Origin: Cerasicoccus maritimus
GTDB lineage: Bacteria > Verrucomicrobiota > Verrucomicrobiia > Opitutales > Cerasicoccaceae
DNA length: 64,000 nucleotides
Assembly (NCBI GenBank): GCA_031296935.1
Contig: JAVDPD010000014.1
Location: 62,001 to 126,000 of the forward strand
Direction: 5' to 3'
In this document: positions 50,119 through 59,002 of the stretch, one piece after another
Layout: each line of letters starts with the position of its first letter
Numbering within the stretch: position 1 is the stretch's first letter
Made by a program: the position numbers and the translations under genes
Notes under the pieces: model-generated
Told to the model about the DNA's origin: nothing
The model's input: the letters and a program-made list of their open reading frames with translations, nothing else
Databases searched by the model: none

Positions 50119-50568
50119 CTATAAGTAATAATAAATCCCGTGGCGGGCGCTGATTTCGATGATCTTGGGCATGTCGGGTGGGCCGCCGCGGGAGAACTCT
50201 TCGGCGCATTCGGCGAAGAAGTTTTCGAAGCCGCCTGGGATGGTTTGGATCAGCATGGTCAGCGGTTCCGCGTTGGGGTTGCGGAAGGTGTGGACCGAGC
50301 CGCGCGGCATGAAGGCCGCCGTTTTCGCCGGGACCGTGAGCCACTCGCCGTCCTTGAAAAACTCGCAGGGGCCGGACAGCGGCCAGAACCACTCGTCTTC
50401 GTTTTCGTGGCGGTGCGGCGGCGGGCCACCGGCGGGCGGCGTCACATTGGTCCACATGGTGAATTTTCCGCCAGTGTCGGCGACTCCCAGGTGGAGGATC
50501 ATTTCGTCGCCAAAGGCCCGGATCACGCGGGCTTCGTCGGGCTTGCGAATTACGGGAGGCATTTCCAT
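50119..50568 (-). CDS. Cupin-domain protein
   Basis: The 149-residue protein has cupin motif 1 in PPPHRHENEDEWFW (two His, Glu) and motif 2 in FMPRGSVHTFRNPN. This is the single-domain small-molecule-binding barrel used by dioxygenases, isomerases and sensors; the substrate is unknown. The start at 50568 (MEMPPVIRKPDEA) fits the fold; the longer frame to 50667 adds Cys/Trp-rich residues unlike cupins. The last 27 codons have a near-identical copy at 49275-49359. Confidence 0.85.
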   Translation of the reverse strand: MEMPPVIRKPDEARVIRAFGDEMILHLGVADTGGKFTMWTNVTPPAGGPPPHRHENEDEWFWPLSGPCEFFKDGEWLTVPAKTAAFMPRGSVHTFRNPNAEPLTMLIQTIPGGFENFFAECAEEFSRGGPPDMPKIIEISARHGIYYYL

Positions 50569-50675
50569 CGGATGCGAACAGCTAGTAGTTGAAGGTTGAA
50601 ACCAGCAGCATACCGCCCACCCCAGATTTCGCACGCCTAATCGGGGTAGAAAAAGCCTAGTGAGCATTCTGAAAA

Positions 50676-50905
50676 AGAACCGATGCTGTGTTTCTGCAAT
50701 AACCGATGCTGTACTGAGTCAACAACCGGTGCTGTACTGCTCCGATAACCGAGCGGTTGTTTCCCAGGTACAGCATAAGGCTTTTGCAAAACAACCGAGT
50801 AGGAGAATCGAAAACAACCGCATAGGAAACTCCCCAACAACCGAGTAGGAAACTGCAAAACAACCGAGTAGGCTTTTCGGAAACAACCGTATAGGAAACT
50901 CTATT
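50676..50905. repeat. Ten-unit 23-bp phased tandem array
   Basis: Ten consecutive 23-base units start at 50676, 50699, 50722, 50745, 50768, 50791, 50814, 50837, 50860 and 50883. Most begin A(C/T)AACCG; the later half continues AGTAGG or ATAGG, giving ACAACCGAGTAGG, then about ten changing bases. Units 1-3 instead share TGCTGT. Unit 5 is the most diverged. The period is not a multiple of three, and no credible gene covers it. The rest of 50569-51603 holds the inverted repeat, the transposase relic and no intact gene. Confidence 0.85.
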
Positions 50906-51020
50906 TTTGGATATTTTGGCTCAGTTGGCCACTTTAAGCCCGCCCTTGCCCTAGGCTCACCGTAGGGAATTCCGCATGGGCGGTTTCATTTGCTGGCTTC
51001 CAATCAACGAAATCAAGGTC

Positions 51021-51156
51021 GCGGCCAGCGTCCCCACTGACCAAGCCTAAAACAACAGATGCAATCGGCCCGCGCGATGCAGTATCCCCACGTGATCGCG
51101 TCTCGCTCAACCACATCATCGGCTTGCATTTTGTGGTCAGCGGGGACGCTGACCGC
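51021..51156. repeat. REP-like inverted repeat around AGCGTCCCC
   Basis: GCGGCCAGCGTCCCCACTGACC (51021-51042) is inverted as GGTCAGCGGGGACGCTGACCGC (51135-51156) with two mismatches. The 92-base centre is not coding. A GCGGTCAGCGTCCCCGCTGACC core is the kind of sequence that recurs as an extragenic palindrome. Confidence 0.75.
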
Positions 51157-51210
51157 TACCTCGGTTTGGTCGATTCAATGCCATCAGTATGGGGGGGGCG
51201 GCGCGGGGAT

Positions 51211-51452
51211 CAGGGCTTTGCAGGTTGCTGGGCGTTGTAGCTTTGCGTCACCGCGTTACGTTTGCCTTTGCGCATCAGGCGCGAATCCAGGGCGCTCAGA
51301 TTGGTTTGTTCGCCGGGGCCGGGTTGGCCTTCAGGTGCGTGCTATCGATGGCGACCGTGCCCAGCTTGAACAGCTTCAACTCGCGCGCCAAAAGCAACCC
51401 CTCAAGAAGAGGCGTTTCTCGATCAACCGTCACAATATCCATCACAGCAAAT
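51211..51452 (-). pseudogene. Dead IS1182/DDE-type transposase fragment
   Basis: One minus-strand frame reads LFKLGTVAIDSTHLKAN, the first catalytic-Asp region of IS1182/IS1380-like transposases, and stops at 51296-51298. A second frame, shifted, continues LDSRLMRKGKRNAVTQSYNAQ, the usual DPDSR...GYNAQ block that follows. The two halves are out of frame, and the N- and C-terminal parts of the enzyme are missing. This is a frameshifted remnant next to a tRNA and an inverted repeat. Confidence 0.75.
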
Positions 51453-51603
51453 AATCAACTTCAGCCCAGCTATGTCATCAAATACGACAGGCTGCTAGGA
51501 CTTGCTTTTAGCATCATTAGCCCGCCATTGTTTGGCTATAGCTTCGAAATACTATAAAAGCTGCTGAAGTAAGCGCATGCAGCCCGATTGCCGCATCAAT
51601 ACT

Positions 51604-51680
<77 letters not shown>

Positions 51681-51753
51681 CAAGCAAAGGGGATAGATAA
51701 TGATTGCCCGAGATGGCTTGGCAAGCCTAGATCGTGATCTCAATTCATAGACG

Positions 51754-52776
51754 CTAAATTGGGTTTAGGGGGATGCGTTCGGCAACCTCTACCAGATGCC
51801 GCTCGGAGATTTCGCGCAGCTCGTCCACGTGGTTCATGCCGTCAATGACCGGACGCAATCGGCGGCCCAATGGCATGTCTTTGGTCAAGGCTTTAACCTT
51901 GGCGCGCAGCCACCCCACGTCACCGCGATCTTTGTCTGCATACGGGCCTTCGTAGAGCAATTCAACAAAACGGAAAATCGTCTGCCAGCGTTCTTCGGGT
52001 GGTGGTGGCGGTGGAATCTCGCCCGAGGCCAGGTAGTGTTTAATCTCCTTAAAAAGCCAGGGGTAGCCGAGCGCTGCACGCCCAATCATGATGCCGCTCA
52101 CGGGCGTATCCTTGCTGAGCTTGGCAACATCGGCGCAGGTCTGCACCCCGCCATTGCCCACGACTGGGATCGTCAGCGCGGCAGCGACTTCGCTGATCAA
52201 ATTCCAGTCCGCATCGCCACGATAGCCTTGCTCTTTCGTGCGTCCGTGAATGGCGAGCAACGCCGCGCCGGCATCCTGGACACGTTGGCCGACTTCGAGC
52301 GCGACGATTTGCTCGTGGTCCCAGCCCACGCGAATCTTCACCGTAATCGGGAGCTCCGGCACAGCCTCCACGCAAGCGCGCGTTATCTTTTGCAGATGTG
52401 GCGGATCTTTGAGCAGGGAAGAACCTGCGTGAATATCCGTTACGCGGCTTGCTGGGCAGCCGCAATTGATGTCGATAAAGTCCGGCTTCACGCGGTCCGC
52501 AATGGCGCGCGCGGCAGCGGCCATTCGCTCGGGCTGCGAGCCAAATATCTGCACGCCCATTGGACGCTGTTCCTCGGTGAAGTCCACATTTCGCCAAGAC
52601 TTTTCGTTGCGCAACAGGCTTTCTGCCATGACGAACTCCGTCGTCATCACATCCGCGCCCTGCTCTTTGCACAATTGGCGAAAAGCGCTGTCCGTAAAGC
52701 GCGCCATTGGCGCCAGGAAGAGCGGCATCTTGCCGAGCCCAATCCAGGGAAGCTGCATCTGAGATTCAGTAGTCAA
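51754..52776 (-). CDS. tRNA-dihydrouridine synthase
   Basis: The 340-residue TIM-barrel flavoenzyme reduces uridine to dihydrouridine in tRNA D-loops. Family signatures are FLAPMARFTDSAFR, MGVQIFGSQPE, DINCGCPAS (catalytic Cys), ITVKIRVGW, HGRTKEQGY and GNGGV. It fits DusB/DUS-type proteins. It lies close to the tRNA gene, on the same strand, 73 bases upstream of it. The C-terminal helical domain seems complete. Confidence 0.93.
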   Translation of the reverse strand: MTTESQMQLPWIGLGKMPLFLAPMARFTDSAFRQLCKEQGADVMTTEFVMAESLLRNEKSWRNVDFTEEQRPMGVQIFGSQPERMAAAARAIADRVKPDFIDINCGCPASRVTDIHAGSSLLKDPPHLQKITRACVEAVPELPITVKIRVGWDHEQIVALEVGQRVQDAGAALLAIHGRTKEQGYRGDADWNLISEVAAALTIPVVGNGGVQTCADVAKLSKDTPVSGIMIGRAALGYPWLFKEIKHYLASGEIPPPPPPEERWQTIFRFVELLYEGPYADKDRGDVGWLRAKVKALTKDMPLGRRLRPVIDGMNHVDELREISERHLVEVAERIPLNPI

Positions 52777-52856
52777 TGGTCAGAAAAGATTTTCAACTTA
52801 GCAAATGTTGCCGCATTGAAAATCTAGAGCTGAAACCTGACAATCGCGAACTTCGA

Positions 52857-53546
52857 TTAGCTGCGCGTGGGTGCGCGGCGCACGAGGTCGGTATGGCTGA
52901 TGTTCTTAGCCTTGATCAAGTAGGCGACTTCTTCGCCGATATTGACTGCGTGGTCGCCAATGCGCTCCAGGCTCTTGGAAATGAAAATCAACTCGATGCC
53001 GATCGGCACGTATTTGCTATCGTCAGCCGAGCGGCTCATGAGAATGTCATAATTAGAACGATTCAGGTCGTCTACCTTGCGATCAATCTCTGGTAAGCTC
53101 AGTGCCTCATCGTAGCTTTCGTTAACAAAGCTATCGATGCTCTTGCGCAGAATGCCGATGACCATCTCGGTCATTTGAGGGATGCCAGCCAAGTCGCCGA
53201 TCGGGCGCCCCTGCCGGGCAAGACGACGCACGCGCTTGGCGATGGACGAAGCTTCATCCCCAACACGCTCCAAGTCATGGCAGCCCTTCATGCAAACGGT
53301 CAGCATGCGCACATCGGTGGCCACGGGCGCACGGAGGCTCAGGTAGCGAACGGATTCGTTGTCGATGTGCAATTCCAGCTCATCGATCTCGTCATCCATC
53401 CCCAGGACTCGCTGGGCAATGCTGAGGTCGTTTTGCTCAAGCGCCTGAAATGATAAACGGACCAAGTCGATACATTTCTCCCCCATCAGGACGAGTTTGC
53501 GGCGGATGTCTTCGAGTTCGCTTTCGTAAAAATGATGATGAGGCAT
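52857..53546 (-). CDS. phoU: Phosphate transport regulator PhoU
   Basis: The 229-residue protein is made of two three-helix PhoU repeats. Metal-binding E/D-rich motifs are seen, such as IDELELHIDNESVRYL and GDEASSIAKRV, then IGDHAVNIGEEV near the C-terminus. PhoU signals phosphate sufficiency from the Pst transporter to the PhoR kinase. It is the last gene of the pst operon, 150 bases downstream of pstB. The gap holds an AGTGTA/TACACT dyad (53577-53596), which may slow or end transcription. Confidence 0.95.
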   Translation of the reverse strand: MPHHHFYESELEDIRRKLVLMGEKCIDLVRLSFQALEQNDLSIAQRVLGMDDEIDELELHIDNESVRYLSLRAPVATDVRMLTVCMKGCHDLERVGDEASSIAKRVRRLARQGRPIGDLAGIPQMTEMVIGILRKSIDSFVNESYDEALSLPEIDRKVDDLNRSNYDILMSRSADDSKYVPIGIELIFISKSLERIGDHAVNIGEEVAYLIKAKNISHTDLVRRAPTRS

Positions 53547-53696
53547 GGGATTCGGCTATTAGATTAACAATGATTTAGTGTAACCTAAGCTACACTCAAG
53601 CCTAGCGCAATGCTATCCGCTCGTTTATTCACTTATTTCTGCCGATAGCTTTAGCGCCCAGATGCCTCAACGAAAACGCAAATCGAATGGAAACCC

Positions 53697-54509
53697 TTAA
53701 CCAAAGCGGCCAGACACGTAGTCTTCGGTCTGCGGCTTCTCTGGGTTCATGAAGATCTTTTGCGTCTCATCATATTCGATGAGCTTGCCCAGGTAGAAGA
53801 ATGCGGTGCGGTCACTGACACGGGCTGCCTGCTGCATATTGTGCGTCACGATGACGATCGTAAACTGGCGCTTCAGCTGGTGGATCAACTCTTCGATCTT
53901 GCCGGTGGCGACTGGGTCAAGCGCCGAGCAGGGCTCGTCCATCAGCAATATTTCCGGCTGATTGGCAATGGCGCGGGCAATGCACAAACGCTGCATCTGA
54001 CCACCAGAGAGGCCGAGCGCGCTGTCTTGCAAACGGTCCTTAACCTCGTCCCAAAGCGCGGCGTTGCGTAAGCTGCGCTCCACGACTTCGTCGAGCTCGC
54101 TCTTCTTGTTGCGGCCGGCAACGCGGAGGCTGTAAACGATGTTTTCGTAAATCGATTTCGGGAACGGATTGTATTTCTGGAAGACCATGCCCACGCGCTT
54201 GCGCAGGGAAATCACCTCCAGCATCGGATTGAATATACTTTCGCCGCCCACGGTGATATCGCCCTCGTGATGGATGCCATCGATGAGGTCGTTCATGCGG
54301 TTGAAGCAACGCAGCAAGGTGGACTTACCACAGCCCGACGGCCCGATAAACGCCGTCACCTTTTGCTTGGGCATGGAAAACGTCTGGTCGTGGATAACCT
54401 GCGACGAGCCATACCAGAACGAAAAATTCTTCACCTGGATGTATGACGGGTCCGGCGACGGCGCGGTGTGCTCGGTCAAAGTGGGTTCGGTTGCGGTTAC
54501 GGTTGCCAT
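53697..54509 (-). CDS. pstB: Phosphate ABC transporter ATP-binding protein PstB
   Basis: The 270-residue ATPase has Walker [10 protein letters not shown], the signature [16 protein letters not shown], Walker [14 protein letters not shown] and the switch His in [11 protein letters not shown]. It couples ATP hydrolysis to phosphate import through PstC and PstA. It starts six bases after the pstA stop. An N-terminal stretch of about 25 residues (Thr/Pro-rich) precedes the ABC fold. Confidence 0.97.
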   Translation of the reverse strand: MATVTATEPTLTEHTAPSPDPSYIQVKNFSFWYGSSQVIHDQTFSMPKQKVTAFIGPSGCGKSTLLRCFNRMNDLIDGIHHEGDITVGGESIFNPMLEVISLRKRVGMVFQKYNPFPKSIYENIVYSLRVAGRNKKSELDEVVERSLRNAALWDEVKDRLQDSALGLSGGQMQRLCIARAIANQPEILLMDEPCSALDPVATGKIEELIHQLKRQFTIVIVTHNMQQAARVSDRTAFFYLGKLIEYDETQKIFMNPEKPQTEDYVSGRFG

Positions 54510-54515
54510 GACGAG

Positions 54516-56501
54516 TTAGAAAGTTCCGGTAGCGTATTTCTTGCGAAGGTGATCGCGAATTAAAATTGCGCCCAAGTTCAGGACGACGACCAACACGATG
54601 AGCAGGAACGTCGTGGCGAAAACCATCGGCTTGGCCGCTTCCGAGTCGGGCGATTGGAAGCCAAGGTCGTAAATGTGGAAGCCCAAGTGCATGAACTTCC
54701 GCTCAAAATGGAAGAACGGATAAGAGGCGTCGATGGGCAGCTCTTCCACGTGATTAATGACGCCCACGAGCATCAGCGGAGCCACTTCGCCCGCGCCGCG
54801 CGCCATCGCCAGAATGAGGCCCGTCAGGATGCCTGAGGCGGAAGCCGGCATCACAATGCGCTGAATGGTTTGCCACTTCGAAGCGCCACAAGCCAGCGAG
54901 GCTTCACGCACGCCGCGCGGCACCGCAGCCAGCGCTTCTTCGGTCGCAACAACGACGACCGGCACCGTCATCAGCGCGAGCGTCAGCGAGGCCCAGAGCA
55001 CGCCACCGGAGCCAAAGGTCGGCTCGTTGAGCATGGCGCGGTCGGCAAAGAAACCATTGAAGAACGGGCTGTAGTAAATCAGGCAGCCCAGCAAAACGAT
55101 GAAGACAATCGACAGACCGGAAACCGCTTGCTGGCGGAACTTGTTCGGCATCCAGGTGCGGGTTTTCCACAGGCCTTCCTGAGCGAGCACCAGCAACGCG
55201 ACGAGCACGACGATAGCGACGATAAGCCAGATCGACCACGAGGCAACCGCCATGGGGTCTTCGGCGCCGCTGTCAATCCAACTGCCCATGCCGTAAACGA
55301 AAAACGCCAAACCGAACACGCCGTAAACAATCGACGGCACGCCCGCGAGGTTGTTCACCGCAATGCGGACAGCCTGCGTAAACAAGCCCTGCGCAGCATA
55401 TTCGCGCAAATAAATCGCGGCCAGCACCCCGAACGGCATCACTGCGGCGGACATCAAAACCGTCATCACGAAGGTGCCGATGATCGCCGGAAAAATTCCG
55501 CCTTCGGTCGCGCCTTCACGCGGGGAGTCCGTGACGAACATCCAGAAATGCGCGATGAAGAACTTCACCTTATCCAGGAATCCAAACTCGTTGGGCTGAT
55601 AGAAATTCAGGATCTCGCCGGCAGTGTAGGAACGCTCGGTGCCGTCGATCAGCTTATAGCGGAGCGTGGTCGTCTTGATGGACGCCTTCAGTGCATCGCT
55701 CTCGATGAAGTATTCTTCGTATTCCTTGAAGAGCGTCGTCGAGCGGTCATGGATTTCCATGAGCTGGGCAAACGGCCCGCCACGGCTCGCTAGCTCGTCA
55801 TACTCCTTCATCAGCTCCGCACGCTGATCCTGCGCGTCTGCCCCGAGCATGTTGATGCGCTTATAAAGCTCGTCCATCTGCTGGAGGTCTTTGCGCTCGT
55901 CCGGATTGTTATTTTGGAGCAGGCGGATTTCAAAAACCAACTCTTTGTTTTCGGCGGCGTAGTCGCGGATAACGCCCTTGTCGATTACCTCCGCTTGGTG
56001 GCGCGCTTCTTCGGCCGCATCAATCACGCCTTGCAGCTCGGCCTTAAACTCCGGGCTCTCGGCGGAAACGGTTTTGCCGTCGGCCAAGGTAAGCTCCACC
56101 GGGTAGAAAATTGCTTTACCGCTTCCCTCACGGTCAGCCATCCAAATGCCCTCAGCGACGTCCATGGATTCGATGGCGTCGTGGTCCACATAGCGGAACT
56201 GCGGACCAACATCTTTGTTGCCGGTGAAGAGCTTGTATTCGTGCTTAAAATCACCGCCAGCTTCGGCAACTTTCTTTTCGCGGTCTTCCACGATCGACGC
56301 TGCGACAACGGAGCCGTCCGTCATCTTCACCTGATAAACCGGCCGAGGCCAGAATACCTCCACGCCGTTGGCGACAATGATCCACAGCAAGCCGATGACC
56401 ATGATGATGCCCGAGGCCAGGCCCATGCCACACAGCCAGACATACATCTCGCCAGCGGGACGCATTTTCGTGTCGAAGCCTTTGGATTTTTTTTCGCTCA
56501 T
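54516..56501 (-). CDS. pstA: Phosphate ABC transporter permease PstA (enlarged)
   Basis: The 661-residue protein is more than twice the E. coli length. One transmembrane helix (about 20-42) is followed by a large periplasmic/coiled-coil insertion (about 45-320, DUF3333-like, with ENKELVFEIRLLQNNN) and then the six-helix permease with the EAA loop EALAAVPRGVREASLACGA. Such enlarged forms occur in several marine lineages. The start codon shares one base with the pstC stop (TGATG), so the two are translationally coupled. Confidence 0.93.
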   Translation of the reverse strand: MSEKKSKGFDTKMRPAGEMYVWLCGMGLASGIIMVIGLLWIIVANGVEVFWPRPVYQVKMTDGSVVAASIVEDREKKVAEAGGDFKHEYKLFTGNKDVGPQFRYVDHDAIESMDVAEGIWMADREGSGKAIFYPVELTLADGKTVSAESPEFKAELQGVIDAAEEARHQAEVIDKGVIRDYAAENKELVFEIRLLQNNNPDERKDLQQMDELYKRINMLGADAQDQRAELMKEYDELASRGGPFAQLMEIHDRSTTLFKEYEEYFIESDALKASIKTTTLRYKLIDGTERSYTAGEILNFYQPNEFGFLDKVKFFIAHFWMFVTDSPREGATEGGIFPAIIGTFVMTVLMSAAVMPFGVLAAIYLREYAAQGLFTQAVRIAVNNLAGVPSIVYGVFGLAFFVYGMGSWIDSGAEDPMAVASWSIWLIVAIVVLVALLVLAQEGLWKTRTWMPNKFRQQAVSGLSIVFIVLLGCLIYYSPFFNGFFADRAMLNEPTFGSGGVLWASLTLALMTVPVVVVATEEALAAVPRGVREASLACGASKWQTIQRIVMPASASGILTGLILAMARGAGEVAPLMLVGVINHVEELPIDASYPFFHFERKFMHLGFHIYDLGFQSPDSEAAKPMVFATTFLLIVLVVVLNLGAILIRDHLRKKYATGTF

Positions 56502-58837
56502 CAGCCGACGGTTTTGTAGCGGTTACGCAAGCGCACGCGGGCGACTTCTGCCACCGTGTTCACGAGGAAGGTCATGAGGAAGAGGAGCAGCGCTCCGAAA
56601 AAGAGAATGCGGTAGTGCGTCGATTCCTTCGGCGCTTCGGGCATTTCCACCGCGATGTTGGCCGAGAGCGTGCGCATGCCATTGAAGATATTCCAATCCA
56701 TGATCGGCGTGTTACCGGTGGCCATGACAACGATCATCGTCTCACCCACGGCGCGGCCAAAGCCAATCATCATCGCGGAGAACATACCCGGCGACGCAGT
56801 CGGCAGCACCACGCGCGAGGCGGTCTGCCAGCGGCTGGCGCCCAAGGCGAGCGAAGCGGAGGTGAGGAATTGCGGCACGTTGGACATCGCGTCCTCGGCA
56901 ATGGTGAAAATGATTGGAATCACCGCAAAACCCATCATGAAGCCAATGACCATTGAGTTGCGCTGATCGTAGTTACCGCCGAGAAATGTGTGCGGCCACC
57001 ACAGGCGGAAGTCAGCGATTTCCTGGCCCGTTGTTGGGTCCACGTAAACGCAGAGCTTGCTCTCGACCCAGGGGCCCAATTCCCAGCCGGCAATCGTTAC
57101 GATCAGCAGGAGCGGAATGAACACCAGGAACTCTTGGCCGGGCTTCAAATAAATGCGGTAACGCTGCGGAAGCTGCCCCCAAACGTAACCGACCGCCGCC
57201 GCCGTGAGCGGCAGCAAAAACAGAATTAAGAAGACCGACGGATAGCGGCTGTCGAGAATCGGCGCCAGCCAGAGCGCGCCCAAAAAGCCCAACACCACCG
57301 ACGGCAGCGAGGCCATGATTTCCATGGTCGGCTTAACCACCTTCTTGTATTCCGGCTTGAGGAACTGCGAGGTGTAGAGTGCGGCGAGCAGAGCGATCGG
57401 CACCGCGAAAATCATCGCGTAAAGCGTGCCCTTGAAAGTGCCAAAAATCAGCGGCACCATCGAGAACTTGGGCTCGGTCGAGGCGTCGGCGGCGGAAGAC
57501 TGGTAAAGATACTTGGGCTCGTCCTGGCCTTCATACCAAATCTTGCTGAAGAACGCGCTGAAGCTGGCCTCGGGATGCGGGTCGTCGATTGAGAAAAAGT
57601 GCAGGCTACCGGCGTCATCGGCGAGCATCATCGTTTCGTAGCGCGAACCGAGAATCCCGGCCTTCGGAGTAAAGCCGAGCGTCTTTTGCCAGCGAATCGA
57701 TCCCGTGGTACCATAGCGAATCGAGGCTTCAGGACCACTGGCCAGCAAGAAGGCGCGGTTGCGCATGCTGTGCGAATACAAATCAGCCGGACCGCTGAGA
57801 TTGGGCAGGCTATTGATCTCGGCAAACTGGCGGCGGACTTCTTCGCCGGACGCCAGTTGCTCTTCGGTCGGCTCCGGGCGGTATTGCGCGAAGATCACGT
57901 TTTCGCCCTTATCCGAAGTGAAGACCAGCGACTCGTTGCCGAGCAGCCAATCCATCGAGCCGATGCCCTCCTCGCCAAACGGCTGAAACTTCTGGCGCAG
58001 GCCAATCTCACCCTTTTCGATGATGAAGAAATAAACCGTGCCTTCGACCGTCGAGATCAGCACGCCGTTGCCCTGACCCGTCACGAGCACCTTGCTGGGT
58101 TTTCCCTGGATCTGGTCAGTCAGGTTGTATTCGTCGGCCGGTTTCCACGCGCCTACGCCAAAGGGCGTTTTCTTGCGCTTAAAGGTGGTCGTGCGGACTT
58201 GCAGACCGGTGTCGCTCTCGACCAGCGCCGCGACCAGGCGGTCTTTATCGGCGTCGTAGTAATCAATCGCTTGGACGGCGCCCAGGCCCTTGCCCAAAGG
58301 GAAGAACTTGTCGGCGCTGAGCTTGGCCTTGATGGTGCGCTCACTGCGGGCATTGAATTCCGGCGTGTATTCCACTTTGACCAGCGTGTAGCGACCGTCG
58401 TTGGTGCCGAAAATGACCTCTTCGCTCTTGTGATGGTAGAGCGCGGACGTGAACTCCGCCTTGCCAGCGTATTTCGGGTGTTCTGTGAAAATGCCACGCG
58501 GACCGATGACTGGCTTTGCTTCGTGCTCACGCTTGATGTCGATGAAAGTAAAGGAGCCATCCTTGAGATTGACCACGAACGGCAGCTCGCCCCACTCATC
58601 CACGCCCACGATGTGGAAATCCGTCACGCCGGTGTCGATCACCGCCGCTTCCTCGACCTTGGCCGATTGAAACAGCGGCAAGACCTGAATCGTGATGAAG
58701 ATGAAGATCGCAAAGACCGACAGAATAATGCCCACGCCCCCCACCTTGATGAAGTGCGTCATGAACGTGTCTAACCTCAAGGTGCCCTTCGAAACTTCGA
58801 AGCGCTTAGGGTCAGGATTCGGATTTTGGGACGCCAT
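56501..58837 (-). CDS. pstC: Phosphate ABC transporter permease PstC (enlarged)
   Basis: The 778-residue protein has an N-terminal helix (about 33-53), a long periplasmic part (about 60-450) built of repeated strands with a beta-propeller feel (WGELPFVVNLKDGSFTF, GNGVLISTVEGTVYFF), then six helices with the EAA loop DAMSNVPQFLTSASLALGA. It pairs with the equally enlarged PstA. The periplasmic part may contact PstS or the outer membrane (inference). It is separated from pstS by an intrinsic terminator. Confidence 0.92.
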   Translation of the reverse strand: MASQNPNPDPKRFEVSKGTLRLDTFMTHFIKVGGVGIILSVFAIFIFITIQVLPLFQSAKVEEAAVIDTGVTDFHIVGVDEWGELPFVVNLKDGSFTFIDIKREHEAKPVIGPRGIFTEHPKYAGKAEFTSALYHHKSEEVIFGTNDGRYTLVKVEYTPEFNARSERTIKAKLSADKFFPLGKGLGAVQAIDYYDADKDRLVAALVESDTGLQVRTTTFKRKKTPFGVGAWKPADEYNLTDQIQGKPSKVLVTGQGNGVLISTVEGTVYFFIIEKGEIGLRQKFQPFGEEGIGSMDWLLGNESLVFTSDKGENVIFAQYRPEPTEEQLASGEEVRRQFAEINSLPNLSGPADLYSHSMRNRAFLLASGPEASIRYGTTGSIRWQKTLGFTPKAGILGSRYETMMLADDAGSLHFFSIDDPHPEASFSAFFSKIWYEGQDEPKYLYQSSAADASTEPKFSMVPLIFGTFKGTLYAMIFAVPIALLAALYTSQFLKPEYKKVVKPTMEIMASLPSVVLGFLGALWLAPILDSRYPSVFLILFLLPLTAAAVGYVWGQLPQRYRIYLKPGQEFLVFIPLLLIVTIAGWELGPWVESKLCVYVDPTTGQEIADFRLWWPHTFLGGNYDQRNSMVIGFMMGFAVIPIIFTIAEDAMSNVPQFLTSASLALGASRWQTASRVVLPTASPGMFSAMMIGFGRAVGETMIVVMATGNTPIMDWNIFNGMRTLSANIAVEMPEAPKESTHYRILFFGALLLFLMTFLVNTVAEVARVRLRNRYKTVG

Positions 58838-58949
58838 AGCGGGTTCAGTTTAGCAGATGTCGAAGGGGGCGTGATAGACTGCTAGGCCGTCAGCTCAACC
58901 CTTAAATTTCGCCCGTAACGTAAGTGCTACATTAACAACGGCCAAAAAA

Positions 58950-58981
58950 ACAAAGGCGAAGTCATAAAACTTCGCCTTTGT
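58950..58981 (-). terminator. Intrinsic terminator between pstS and pstC
   Basis: ACAAAGGCGAAG (58950-58961) pairs perfectly over 12 bp with CTTCGCCTTTGT (58970-58981). On the minus strand it is followed by TTTTTTT, so it ends pstS transcripts 21 bases past the stop. Read-through would give a smaller amount of pstCAB-phoU RNA than pstS RNA. Confidence 0.9.
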
Positions 58982-59002
58982 CTACTGGGAAATCGTTGTC
59001 GC

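Noticed and set aside
50637..50858. 73-residue minus-strand reading frame over the tandem array
   Set aside because: It arises because three 23-base units equal 69 bases; the peptide is repetitive and has no domain or ribosome site.
50676..50905. CRISPR array
   Set aside because: The period is 23 bases with at most 13 conserved, units are contiguous and there are no cas genes.
51059..51557. Plus-strand reading frames of 131 and 122 residues
   Set aside because: They are antisense to the transposase relic and contain a G-run; no protein character.
57599..58774. 391-residue plus-strand reading frame
   Set aside because: Antisense to pstC; its composition (Arg, Gln, His, Leu rich) is typical of reverse-strand shadows.
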